The notes: generated from the sequence alone by a model not told the origin. A stretch of 10,735 bases of DNA from Bacteroidota bacterium (GCA_023386395.1 JAEWJV010000052.1:1-10735), one strand, 5' to 3'. Shown: positions 1 through 7,088, counted from the stretch's first letter. Translations and numbers: made by a program.

Positions 1-1848
1 CCCGCGATGAATAACCATTGTGGGGTTTAAATCATTATCATACAAATACTGGTTTAATGCTCCCTGCGCCTGCGCATCAAGCCCCTGCTTTTCATCCAAA
101 GGTTTGTTTGTATAGATAGTTACAGGAACGCCTTTGGTGGAAGATATGGTTACCCACTGGTTATTGGATTGCATTTTCCAGTTGGCATTTCTGAAGCTGT
201 TTATAAACATCGGGAAGAAGGTTTTTCCGTCTTCATCCCCGTAAAAAAACTGCTGTATTATAATCCGCCCCTTTGCATCCCGCATGTCTTTATTCGGCAT
301 AAAATATATGGGCGGAATGCCTAACTTTTCAGAAAGATCAATATGATTGGATGAATCGATAGACAGGAACAGTGTATTTAAAATATCATAAATATTTTCT
401 GCTTTCTTATTGGCCGTTTGCTTTGATTGCTGCAGGTTATTTTCCACCTGGTTCAAAACAAGGCTCTGTATAGCTTTATCATCAATACTTGCATAAGAAT
501 CGGCCACATCCACTGCATCTTCAAGTGTTGCAGATTTTTCAAGCCCGTTCACAAAAGCTTTCATCAAGATTTGGGCATTGCCCTTATCCATCCGTTTTAA
601 AAAATCATCCAGCGTGTTATAATTGGCAGCCATCTTAACCCACTTCCTGAAATAGTCAAACTTTACGCTCAACAAAAGGCTGTCGCCGCCTTTGGCCGTC
701 TTCATTTTCTTCCAGATAAACGGATAAACACCATGCGTATAACTGCTCGTATAAATCACATCTTCCGTCATTACGGCGAGATAATACAATTCCTCCGGTG
801 AAAGATTTGCAATTTTGCGAAAACGAATGTTATCAGGTGATTCATGCAAACCATTAATAACATTTACATACACTTCCGAAGCCTTATCAGCAAGTTTGCG
901 CCTTAATGCAATTATGGAAAGCGGCGTATCCCGGCGGCGCACCCGGTCAGCATAATCAATTTCAGTTTTTACAAGCAGCGAATAATATTTTTCATCATCC
1001 TTTAACGCGGTTTCAACTTCGTCAAAGCTTATTTTATTCTTTGAAAGGTTGTCCAGAAAAGGAAAAAACATGCGGCCTGTAGACATTTTGGAAATACGCA
1101 CAATAAGCTGAACCAGGCTATCGGGGCTGTTACGAATGCGTTCTGCAAACTTGTTATAGGCAGCAGCATACGTATATAAATCATCGGGCCGGGTATGAGC
1201 GGCTACAACTATCAAACTGTCGGTATATGGAAAATCTGGGTTCTTGCTGAGTATCGTCATCATGCGATCCGGATGTTCATGACAAACCTTCAGCGTTAAA
1301 AAGTCTTTCGATGCCTGCAATCCCTCATTGTTATTAAAAGCATAAGCATTCACTAATATATCGCCGGCATCATAACTGTGTTTTTTTATTTCCGGGAAGA
1401 TGGATTGTTTCTTCTGATCCAGCACCATGCAGTTTTTATAACCAGATACTACTTCCAGCAAAACAGGCGATTTAACCGTTTGATATTTGAACCCAATGTA
1501 AAAACGCTGCAATGCTTCATTCAGCCCGCGCAGGTAGCGTATTTTATCATTGTTATCAGTAATCTTACTGGATTCTATTGCGTCTTGTATGGAATCAACC
1601 CGTTCCGTTAATGCCTTGTCAAGCCGGTTATTCAGGTCCTCATTATCTGCGGGTTTAAAAAATTCATCATTCTTGCCATCCAGTTTTCTTATCAGCTTTT
1701 GCGTGCTGTCAATCTTCTCATGAAAATAAACACGTACCAGCGGAATATCTGGCCTGGCAGCAGATTGTGCAACCGCAAAACCCGACAATCCAAAAACGAA
1801 AACTAAAAGCAGGTAAGTTTTTTTCAGTTTAATCATATTCATTTTCAT
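1..1848 (-). CDS. Large secreted protein of unknown function, C-terminus cut by window edge
   Basis: The frame is open from ATG at 1848 to base 1, giving 616 residues with no stop, so the C-terminus lies outside the window. The N-terminus is a classical signal peptide: a basic start (MKMNMIKLKK), a hydrophobic core over about residues 11-24, and a likely cleavage after FAVA before QSAARPD. No cysteine follows, so it is not a lipoprotein. ATGs at 1848, 1842 and 1836 are all in frame and any could be the start; I chose the first. The mature part looks mostly helical, soluble and charged, with no membrane segment and no catalytic domain I recognise. The last visible residues are TMVIHRG. From memory, some Bacteroidota proteins continue there as HRGHS and later carry a GSCGG motif, which suggests a caspase-like His/Cys hydrolase domain; this cannot be verified here. 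The gene is divergent from the response regulator at 1989, so it probably has its own promoter. It is certainly a coding sequence; its function is unknown. Confidence 0.85.
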   Translation of the reverse strand, partial: MKMNMIKLKKTYLLLVFVFGLSGFAVAQSAARPDIPLVRVYFHEKIDSTQKLIRKLDGKNDEFFKPADNEDLNNRLDKALTERVDSIQDAIESSKITDNNDKIRYLRGLNEALQRFYIGFKYQTVKSPVLLEVVSGYKNCMVLDQKKQSIFPEIKKHSYDAGDILVNAYAFNNNEGLQASKDFLTLKVCHEHPDRMMTILSKNPDFPYTDSLIVVAAHTRPDDLYTYAAAYNKFAERIRNSPDSLVQLIVRISKMSTGRMFFPFLDNLSKNKISFDEVETALKDDEKYYSLLVKTEIDYADRVRRRDTPLSIIALRRKLADKASEVYVNVINGLHESPDNIRFRKIANLSPEELYYLAVMTEDVIYTSSYTHGVYPFIWKKMKTAKGGDSLLLSVKFDYFRKWVKMAANYNTLDDFLKRMDKGNAQILMKAFVNGLEKSATLEDAVDVADSYASIDDKAIQSLVLNQVENNLQQSKQTANKKAENIYDILNTLFLSIDSSNHIDLSEKLGIPPIYFMPNKDMRDAKGRIIIQQFFYGDEDGKTFFPMFINSFRNANWKMQSNNQWVTISSTKGVPVTIYTNKPLDEKQGLDAQAQGALNQYLYDNDLNPTMVIHRG

Positions 1849-1885
1849 ATCCCTTAAACAGCCGTATTTATTAAAGTGAATTATG

Positions 1886-1893
1886 CAAATTTA
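1886..1893 (-). promoter_or_regulatory. Candidate -7 promoter box for the secreted-protein gene
   Basis: Read on the minus strand this is TAAATTTG followed by C, a perfect match to the Bacteroidota primary sigma factor -7 consensus TAnnTTTG. It lies 37 nt before the ATG at 1848, which would leave a leader of roughly 30 nt. No convincing TTG-type -33 element is visible at the expected distance. The box overlaps by 2 bp the inverted repeat at 1892-1912. Confidence 0.45.
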
Positions 1894-1912
1894 TGGCTAA
1901 TATTATGCCATA
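1892..1912. promoter_or_regulatory. Inverted repeat, possible operator in divergent promoter region
   Basis: Half-sites TATGGC (1892-1897) and GCCATA (1907-1912) are exact reverse complements around a 9-bp AT-only centre that itself contains the palindrome TAATATTA. The site sits directly upstream of, and overlaps, the candidate -7 box of the secreted-protein gene. It also lies about 53 bp upstream of the candidate -7 box of the response regulator gene. That placement fits a dimeric repressor or activator site for either gene. The binding protein is unknown, and an AT-rich hairpin of this size can occur by chance. Confidence 0.35.
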
Positions 1913-1964
1913 CCCTTAACAATAAGATAATAATGTAAATGCGTCAGATTGTGAAAGTGCAGGT

Positions 1965-1972
1965 TATTTTTG
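1965..1972 (+). promoter_or_regulatory. Candidate -7 promoter box for the OmpR-type regulator operon
   Basis: TATTTTTG is an exact match to the Bacteroidota -7 consensus TAnnTTTG. It ends 16 nt before the ATG at 1989, implying a very short leader of about 10 nt. No TTTG-like -33 element is seen about 20 bp upstream, so the assignment rests on the -7 box alone. Confidence 0.35.
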
Positions 1973-1988
1973 TGTAAACTTTGTGTTA

Positions 1989-2693
1989 ATGGACCCGAAA
2001 GACAGAATTATTTTAATAGCCGATGACGAGCCGGATATTCTTGAAATAATCTCTTATAATCTCACAAAAGAAGGCTACACTGTTTATGCGGCAAAGGACG
2101 GAAATGACGCATTGGAAAAAGCAAAGCTGGTAAATCCTGATTTGTTTATACTGGATATCATGATGCCTTATAAAAATGGAATTGAAGTTTGCAGGGCATT
2201 GCGTTCACAACCGAAATTTAAAGAGTCTCCTATAATTTTGTTAACGGCATTAAGCGACGAAGGCTCACATATTAAAGGGCTTGATTCAGGCGCTGATGAT
2301 TTTATAACCAAACCCGTAAGCCCTAAAATTTTATTGAGCAGGGTAAGCGCTTTATTCAGGAGAACACAAACAGAAGAAAACAATATTATAACCGCAGGCA
2401 ACATTACCGTTGATGCCACAAAATATACGGTTGCTGTAAACGGCGTTTCTGTAATACTCGCTAAAAAAGAATTTGAATTACTGCACCTGCTGGCAACCAA
2501 ACCGGGAAGGGTTTTCCTTCGCAATGAAATACTGGAACAGGTGTGGGGCAATGACGTAATTGTGGGCGACAGAACCATTGATGTGCACATAAGAAAAATA
2601 CGCCAGAAGCTTGGCGTGAACTGTATCAGCACAATTAAAGGGGTGGGTTATAAATTTGAATACGAGCCGGAATCCAGCCTGAGCAAAATATAA
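1989..2693 (+). CDS. OmpR/PhoB-family DNA-binding response regulator
   Basis: A 234-residue cytoplasmic transcription factor with the standard two-domain build. Residues 5-122 are a receiver domain: acidic pocket D12-D13, phospho-acceptor D56 in ILDIMMP, conserved T86 and K108-P109. Residues 135-226 are an OmpR-type winged helix, shown by the LAKKEFELLHLLA, GRVFLRNEILEQVWG, DRTIDVHIRKIRQKLG and IKGVGYKFE signatures. All phosphorylation residues are present, so it should be active. The ATG at 1989 is preferred over an in-frame GTG at 1983 because it gives the usual short lead into the IILIADDEPD strand. The histidine kinase gene begins 59 nt downstream on the same strand and is the obvious partner. 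The kinase resembles PhoR, and the pair may be phosphate- or envelope-related, but no target gene is in the window, so no symbol is given. Confidence 0.95.
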   Translation: MDPKDRIILIADDEPDILEIISYNLTKEGYTVYAAKDGNDALEKAKLVNPDLFILDIMMPYKNGIEVCRALRSQPKFKESPIILLTALSDEGSHIKGLDSGADDFITKPVSPKILLSRVSALFRRTQTEENNIITAGNITVDATKYTVAVNGVSVILAKKEFELLHLLATKPGRVFLRNEILEQVWGNDVIVGDRTIDVHIRKIRQKLGVNCISTIKGVGYKFEYEPESSLSKI

Positions 2694-2723
2694 TATCCCC
2701 GCCTGAGGCTTGTTACCAATGTG

Positions 2724-2731
2724 TACTTTTG
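2724..2731 (+). promoter_or_regulatory. Candidate internal -7 box before the histidine kinase
   Basis: TACTTTTG matches the TAnnTTTG consensus and lies 21 nt upstream of the kinase ATG at 2753, in the 59-nt gap after the regulator. It could give the kinase its own transcript in addition to read-through. No properly spaced -33 element is seen. An AGGTG ribosome-binding-like site (2741-2745) follows, 7 nt before the ATG, which is unusually good for this window. Confidence 0.3.
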
Positions 2732-2752
2732 AAAAAGAAAAGGTGATAATGC

Positions 2753-3796
2753 ATGTTTAATACCAAAAATATTTCGCCGGATAATCTTTCTTTTTTCACG
2801 GCTTTATGTTTATCAGTTCCGGTAGGCGTTGCTTTTTACATCATCAGTTTTAAATGGATAAATGCCCTTATTGCACTGGTAATTATATTTATACTTTCGT
2901 TCTTTCTTATCCGCTTTGTTTTAAATGAATTCATTTACAGGAAAATAAAAGTTATTTACAAATACATCTATCAAACAAAAGCCAATAAACGGGAAGAGAT
3001 TTATCAGAAATATATCCTGCCTAAAAAAAGTATTGAAGAGGTAAACAGCGATGTTGAAAAATGGGCGGAACAGCAGGCTGCAGTAATAGATGATCTTAAA
3101 AACAATGAACGTTACCGCCGTGAATTCTTACAAAATCTTGCGCACGAAATAAAAACGCCAATATTTGCCATACAGGGTTATGTTGATACCCTGCTCAACG
3201 GCGCATTGGAAAACCTTTCTGTAACCAAAAGATTTCTTGAAAACACTTCCCGGAATGTAAGCCGTATGGTTGACCTGATGCATGATCTTGACGAAATAAC
3301 AAAACTCGAAAGCGGCGAACAGTTATTGCATAAAAAGAAATTTATTATACAGGAAATTATACGCGAAGCGTTTGAAACGCTTTCAAGAAAAGCCGGTGAA
3401 AAAAATATTCATTGCAGTATTAAAAAAGGATGTGAGCAGCCGGTTGATGTATTTGCCGATAAAGAAAAAATTGTTCGTGTTTTAATTAACCTTGTTGATA
3501 ATGCCATTAAATACGGAAAGACTGACGGGCATGTTACGGCCGGCATTTATAACACCGATGAACAGCATGTATTGATTGAAATTTCAGACGATGGCATTGG
3601 TATAGCCGAACAACATTTATCAAGAATTTTTGAACGCTTTTACAGAACGGATACAGGCCGCAGCCGTAATGCCGGTGGTACCGGATTAGGCCTTGCTATA
3701 TGCAAACATATTATTGAAGCGCATGACAAAAGCATTCATGTGCGCAGCAAAGAAGATGTGGGAACGACCATTGGTTTTACACTTGATAAAGGATAA
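2753..3796 (+). CDS. Membrane histidine kinase (HisKA/HATPase_c) without an extracytoplasmic sensor domain
   Basis: A 347-residue inner-membrane kinase, partner of the regulator just upstream. Two hydrophobic helices (about residues 13-32 and 37-58) are joined by only a few residues, so there is no periplasmic sensing domain. A basic juxtamembrane stretch and a charged helix (about 60-120) connect to the dimerisation/phosphotransfer domain. The H-box is FLQNLAHEIKTP with phospho-acceptor H131. The catalytic domain has the N-box NLVDNAIKYG (N250), the G1 box SDDGIGI (D280), the F-box IFERFYR and the G2 box GGTGLGLA (309-315). All are intact, so autophosphorylation is expected. It resembles the PhoR-like kinases widespread in Bacteroidota. 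The signal is presumably read within the membrane or through a partner protein. The start is supported by the AGGTG site 7 nt upstream. The stop is followed by a 104-nt gap to the convergent LytTR gene, with no recognisable terminator. Confidence 0.95.
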   Translation: MFNTKNISPDNLSFFTALCLSVPVGVAFYIISFKWINALIALVIIFILSFFLIRFVLNEFIYRKIKVIYKYIYQTKANKREEIYQKYILPKKSIEEVNSDVEKWAEQQAAVIDDLKNNERYRREFLQNLAHEIKTPIFAIQGYVDTLLNGALENLSVTKRFLENTSRNVSRMVDLMHDLDEITKLESGEQLLHKKKFIIQEIIREAFETLSRKAGEKNIHCSIKKGCEQPVDVFADKEKIVRVLINLVDNAIKYGKTDGHVTAGIYNTDEQHVLIEISDDGIGIAEQHLSRIFERFYRTDTGRSRNAGGTGLGLAICKHIIEAHDKSIHVRSKEDVGTTIGFTLDKG

Positions 3797-3900
3797 CAAT
3801 TGACTGGTATTTATCATTATTGATTGTTGAGCCAATACGTTTATAATATTAACTAGTGTATTGAAAATTGAGTATTCTTAGCTGAACCAATATTGATTGA

Positions 3901-4680
3901 TTATTTTCCCATCCATCTTTTAAAATCCGAAACCTTTTCGCGGCTTACGATAGCTTCTTTATCAACAGCGGGTTTTAACTGAAGCAATAAACGGTTGCCA
4001 AAGTAATCGTGTATCTGGCTTATACTTTTTACAGCAACATAAAAGGCGCGGCTTATGCGAAAGAATTGTTGGGGGTCGAGCATATCTTCCAGTTCGTCCA
4101 TTGTATAGTCCACCACAAATTTGCGGTTGTCATCTGTTTTAAAAAAGTTCAGCCTGCCGTCGCTGAAAAAGTAAGCGATCTCATCCACATCAATTGAAAC
4201 AAGCTTTTGGCCATGCTTTACCAAAAATCTTTTCCGGTATTCTTTCGGCTGTAGCTTTTGCTGCAATTCTTTTACCAATGCATCCACGCTTAAAGCTGGC
4301 TTTGTATCGTCATCTTTATACAGTTGCTTCATCTGCCTGTATTTTTTTAATGCAGATGCAAGGTCTTCTTTCTGTATAGGTTTCAGCAGGTAATCTATAC
4401 TGTTTACTTTAAAGGCTTTTAATGCATATTCATCATATGAAGTTGTAAATACAACTGCGCTTCTCACTTCTGCGCGGCTGAATATTTCAAAGCTTTGGCC
4501 ATCGCTCAATTCAATATCCATTAAAATAAGGTCGGGCGCAGGGTTATTTTGCAGCCATTCAACTGTACCGTTTATGCTGTCGGCAATGCCAACAACTTCC
4601 GCGCCATCATCTACATCGCTTAATGTTTTCTTTAATTTTTTAACGGCAAGTTCCTCATCTTCAACTATCAATATTTTCAT
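3901..4680 (-). CDS. LytTR-family DNA-binding response regulator
   Basis: A 259-residue cytoplasmic regulator. Residues 1-118 are a receiver domain (MKILIVEDEE acidic pocket with E7-D8, phospho-acceptor D55 in LILMDIELSDG, T79/T80, K100-P101). Residues about 150-257 form a LytTR DNA-binding domain, recognised by FLVKHGQKLVSID, DEIAYFFSDGRLNFF, the DYTMDELEDML helix, FFRISRAFYV and the C-terminal VSREKVSDFKRWMGK. A longer reading with a TTG start at 4704 would overlap the kinase stop. The ATG at 4680 is preferred because it starts directly on the first receiver strand, 16 nt after the kinase stop behind an A-rich spacer typical of the phylum. It is the last gene of a three-gene operon with two LytS-type kinases and is the probable phosphate acceptor for one or both. 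LytTR proteins usually bind paired direct repeats about two helical turns apart, which makes the repeat at 7000-7029 relevant. Confidence 0.95.
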   Translation of the reverse strand: MKILIVEDEELAVKKLKKTLSDVDDGAEVVGIADSINGTVEWLQNNPAPDLILMDIELSDGQSFEIFSRAEVRSAVVFTTSYDEYALKAFKVNSIDYLLKPIQKEDLASALKKYRQMKQLYKDDDTKPALSVDALVKELQQKLQPKEYRKRFLVKHGQKLVSIDVDEIAYFFSDGRLNFFKTDDNRKFVVDYTMDELEDMLDPQQFFRISRAFYVAVKSISQIHDYFGNRLLLQLKPAVDKEAIVSREKVSDFKRWMGK

Positions 4681-4696
4681 GTTATTTATTTTATGG

Positions 4697-5788
4697 TTAA
4701 TCAATATTTGTTTTACTGCTTCTGTTTATAAAACTAAATTTCATATCGCCTGTATTATTCCATATCAATGGCAATACCACCGTAAAATTTTTCCCGTCGT
4801 GCAACACTTCATAACCGCTGATATTTAACAGCTCATATTTCGACCTGATATTTGATAATCCTATTTTATTGGAAGGCATTTTTATTTTCTTGGGTTGAAG
4901 GTTATTATGAACAGCCAGGCGGTTGCCTTCGGTGCTAAAAATATTTATGAGTAATGGCTGGCTTCTTGATACAATATTGTGCTTCACTGCATTTTCCACC
5001 AGCAGCTGCAGGCTCAGCGAAGGCAGTAAATAATTATAGTATTTCCGGTCAACCTCTACCTGCAATTCAATGGCATCGGCATGCCTTGTTTTTAAAAGAT
5101 TATAGAACGACTGAATAAAACTCAGCTCATCTTTTAATGTTGACAGGCTGTTTTCATTATTACGTAATAAATAACGGTAAACTTTGCTCAGTTCATTCAA
5201 AAAAACTTCGGCCTGCAACCTGTCTTCATTAATTAAAGATGATAAAGTGTTGAAACAATTAAAAAGGAAATGCGGATTCACCTGGCTTTTCAATGCATCA
5301 AACTCCTGCTGAATATTTACCTGCTGCATTTCCTCTTTTTCAATAATGCTTTCTTTATATTTTTTATAAATAAAATCTGATTCCCATAACGTATCCGAAA
5401 GCATCACCAGCGCAATTACAATCCATATAGACAGGTTTAGCTGCTGCAAATCTTTCTTAAATCCAAACAGTGAAAAAGCATCATACACATTAAACACAAG
5501 TGTATAAACAGCTATGGCTATAATAATGTGTGCGCCTACAATAAATGCAACCCGCTTAATGGTTTGTTTCAAATCGGGCAACGCCAACTGAATCTCATGC
5601 ATCACAATTACATTCAGCCAAAAAGTTGCCGTTCCTATTAAAAAATTAATACAGAAAACAACTGCGAATGCATCGTATCGCACCCATATACTTTCGCCAT
5701 ACATTATGTAAAGCGTAATTATATCAATTACCGGCATGAGTATAAAAAAACTTCTCCATTCCCTTCGTGTTGGTGCATAAATACTCAT
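4697..5788 (-). CDS. LytS-type membrane histidine kinase (His_kinase family), second of a tandem pair
   Basis: A 363-residue kinase. The N-terminal half has four predicted membrane helices (about residues 13-30, 40-63, 79-100, 118-134). A charged linker helix (about 140-165) leads to the LytS-type phosphoacceptor region, KSQVNPHFLFNCFNTLSSLI, with H173. The ATP-binding domain contains PSLSLQLLVENAVKHN (N266, K269, H270), the NNLQPK stretch typical of Bacteroidota members, and IGLSNIRSKYELL. The first glycine of the usual G-x-G-L G2 box is replaced (NKIGL); otherwise the site looks functional. About 20 residues after VVLPLI form an unusual polar tail. The ATG at 5788 overlaps the stop of the preceding kinase gene by 4 nt (ATGA), implying translational coupling, and the LytTR regulator follows 16 nt downstream. 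It is clearly paralogous to that upstream kinase. The signal is unknown. Confidence 0.93.
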   Translation of the reverse strand: MSIYAPTRREWRSFFILMPVIDIITLYIMYGESIWVRYDAFAVVFCINFLIGTATFWLNVIVMHEIQLALPDLKQTIKRVAFIVGAHIIIAIAVYTLVFNVYDAFSLFGFKKDLQQLNLSIWIVIALVMLSDTLWESDFIYKKYKESIIEKEEMQQVNIQQEFDALKSQVNPHFLFNCFNTLSSLINEDRLQAEVFLNELSKVYRYLLRNNENSLSTLKDELSFIQSFYNLLKTRHADAIELQVEVDRKYYNYLLPSLSLQLLVENAVKHNIVSRSQPLLINIFSTEGNRLAVHNNLQPKKIKMPSNKIGLSNIRSKYELLNISGYEVLHDGKNFTVVLPLIWNNTGDMKFSFINRSSKTNID

Positions 5789-6846
5789 GCCATCACCTCC
5801 GCTTCACTGTTAATTAAAGGCAATTGAATAATGCGTTCATTCGCCGTATCAGCAATAATCAAATCGCCCTGGTTAAGCAGCCTGTATTTACTTACCAGGT
5901 TATCCAGCCCTGACTCATAATCAAATGCATTCGTTACCGTTCTAAGCTGGATATTATTTTTAATGATAAGCTGCCTGTTATCATTTGCCCATATGGTTAT
6001 TTTTAAAGGTGATGTTTTCTGAATAATATTCCGGCTGAGTGCATTTTCAAATATGGCCTGAAGGCTCAGTGGCGGCAGTAAACAATTTTCGGCTTCTTCA
6101 GTTACATGTATGGATACGGCTATACCATCGCCGTACCTTGCTTTTAACAACACGTAATACGATTCAATAAAACCCAATTCTTTTTTAAGCGATACAAGCA
6201 GGTCTTCATCGTTGCGCAGCATATAACGATATACTTTCGTCATCTCGTTTAAAAAAACTTCAGCATCATTGCCCTGTTCATTAATAAGGCTTGATAAAGA
6301 GTTAAGGCAGTTAAACAAAAAATGTGGGTTCACCTGGCTTTTCAGGCCCAAGAGCTGGCCCTGTTTTACTGTTTTTTTTAAGGTCTCTGTTTCGAGAATG
6401 CTGGCCCTCCATTTTTCAAACCTGGCCACACCTTCGTGCAAAAGCGTAAGAAAAATATTTAAAATGCCCATACATATATAAGCCAGGGTAAAACCGCTTT
6501 GGTTAAACCTGTATCCATAAAAATGAATAAGCTCATAACCGGAAAAAAGTGCATAAAGAACCAGGCCTGAAATAATAATAAAAACAACTATCATGATAGC
6601 AAGCCTTTTTTTAACCTGCACATCAAGCGGAAGCCTTCGCTTGAGCATCACTGCAATGCTGCCGCATATAATAAAATCTATACACATTACGCAGCTTGAA
6701 ATAAGCGTTGCAAGAAAAAAAATGCCAACACCACTAAAATACTGCTTACCAAAAATGAGAATGTTTAATACTACCACAAACGGCAGCATTGTCCACGTCA
6801 TAATTACGTAGTCTTTGCTGGTATAATAAGGCAGTGTGATTTTCAT
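5785..6846 (-). CDS. LytS-type membrane histidine kinase paralogue with degraded ATP-binding motifs
   Basis: A 353-residue kinase, first gene of the LytS-LytS-LytTR operon. Four predicted membrane helices lie at about residues 15-33, 40-68, 82-102 and 118-136, followed by a helical linker (about 138-165). The phosphoacceptor motif KSQVNPHFLFNCLNSLSSLI is intact (H175) and almost identical to that of the downstream kinase; LNEMTKVYRYMLRN and PLSLQAIFENA also align closely. The ATP-binding half is altered: the N-box reads ENALSRN (N268), so the family's Lys-His after the Asn is Ser-Arg, and the glycine box reads ESGLDNL, lacking one glycine and the usual Ile. It may bind ATP poorly, acting as a phosphoacceptor subunit or pseudokinase with its paralogue; this is inference. 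The ATG at 6846 is preferred to a GTG at 6852. Its stop overlaps the next start by 4 nt. Confidence 0.92.
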   Translation of the reverse strand: MKITLPYYTSKDYVIMTWTMLPFVVVLNILIFGKQYFSGVGIFFLATLISSCVMCIDFIICGSIAVMLKRRLPLDVQVKKRLAIMIVVFIIISGLVLYALFSGYELIHFYGYRFNQSGFTLAYICMGILNIFLTLLHEGVARFEKWRASILETETLKKTVKQGQLLGLKSQVNPHFLFNCLNSLSSLINEQGNDAEVFLNEMTKVYRYMLRNDEDLLVSLKKELGFIESYYVLLKARYGDGIAVSIHVTEEAENCLLPPLSLQAIFENALSRNIIQKTSPLKITIWANDNRQLIIKNNIQLRTVTNAFDYESGLDNLVSKYRLLNQGDLIIADTANERIIQLPLINSEAEVMA

Positions 6847-6909
6847 TCGCACAAATTTGATTTTTCAATGGTATCATGGAACCTCGCTATATACCTTCTC
6901 CGTGTGCGG

Positions 6910-6942
6910 GAAAATTATCTTGCCCGGTTTCATTTATACAAA
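6910..6942 (-). promoter_or_regulatory. Candidate promoter of the LytS-LytS-LytTR operon
   Basis: On the minus strand TTTG (6942-6939) is followed after 21 nt by TAATTTTC (6917-6910), which matches TAnnTTTG at all but the last position. The spacing fits the Bacteroidota -33/-7 layout. The predicted transcript would start near 6903 and carry a leader of roughly 57 nt before the ATG at 6846. A near-consensus box only, so moderate to low confidence. Confidence 0.3.
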
Positions 6943-6999
6943 TTACCATCTTTTATATTACGCCGTTGCCGGCGGTAACACAAATTGCCATGCAGTTGT

Positions 7000-7029
7000 T
7001 ATGAATTGATGATTTTGATGTATGAATTG
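7000..7029. repeat. Pair of 9-bp direct repeats with 21-bp period, candidate LytTR operator
   Basis: TATGAATTG occurs at 7000-7008 and again at 7021-7029, separated by exactly 12 bp. The 9-12-9 layout places both copies on the same helix face and matches the geometry described for LytTR-family binding sites. It lies 58 bp upstream of the candidate -33 box of the operon encoding a LytTR regulator. The bases do not clearly match the published LytTR core containing GTT, so the call rests on spacing and location. Confidence 0.3.
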
Positions 7030-7030
7030 C

Positions 7031-7049
7031 AACAGGAAAACGACCTGTT
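7031..7049 (-). other. Small hairpin downstream of pyrF
   Basis: AACAGG (7031-7036) and CCTGTT (7044-7049) can form a 6-bp stem with a 7-nt loop, about 40 nt beyond the pyrF stop. No T-tract follows on the minus strand, so it is not a classical intrinsic terminator; it could stabilise a 3' end. It abuts the direct repeat at 7021-7029. Confidence 0.2.
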
Positions 7050-7088
7050 ATTGTTGTACAATAGATTAATGTGACCAGGTTAATATAT

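Noticed and set aside
1378..1611. 77-codon plus-strand open frame
   Set aside because: Antisense to the secreted-protein frame, which is continuous and has a signal peptide; it is a shadow.
1983..1988. GTG start adding two residues to the OmpR-type regulator
   Set aside because: The ATG at 1989 gives the normal N-terminal length and the extra residues have no support.
2168..2632. 154-codon open frame on the minus strand
   Set aside because: It lies wholly inside the OmpR-type regulator, whose motifs are unmistakable; the antisense translation has no recognisable domain.
3797..3900. Bidirectional terminator between the two converging two-component operons
   Set aside because: Only weak repeats of ATTGATTG and its variants; no stable stem with a T-run could be found.
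6961..6975. GC-rich hairpin CGCCG-TTGC-CGGCG as a terminator
   Set aside because: The stem is only 5 bp and neither strand has a T-tract after it.
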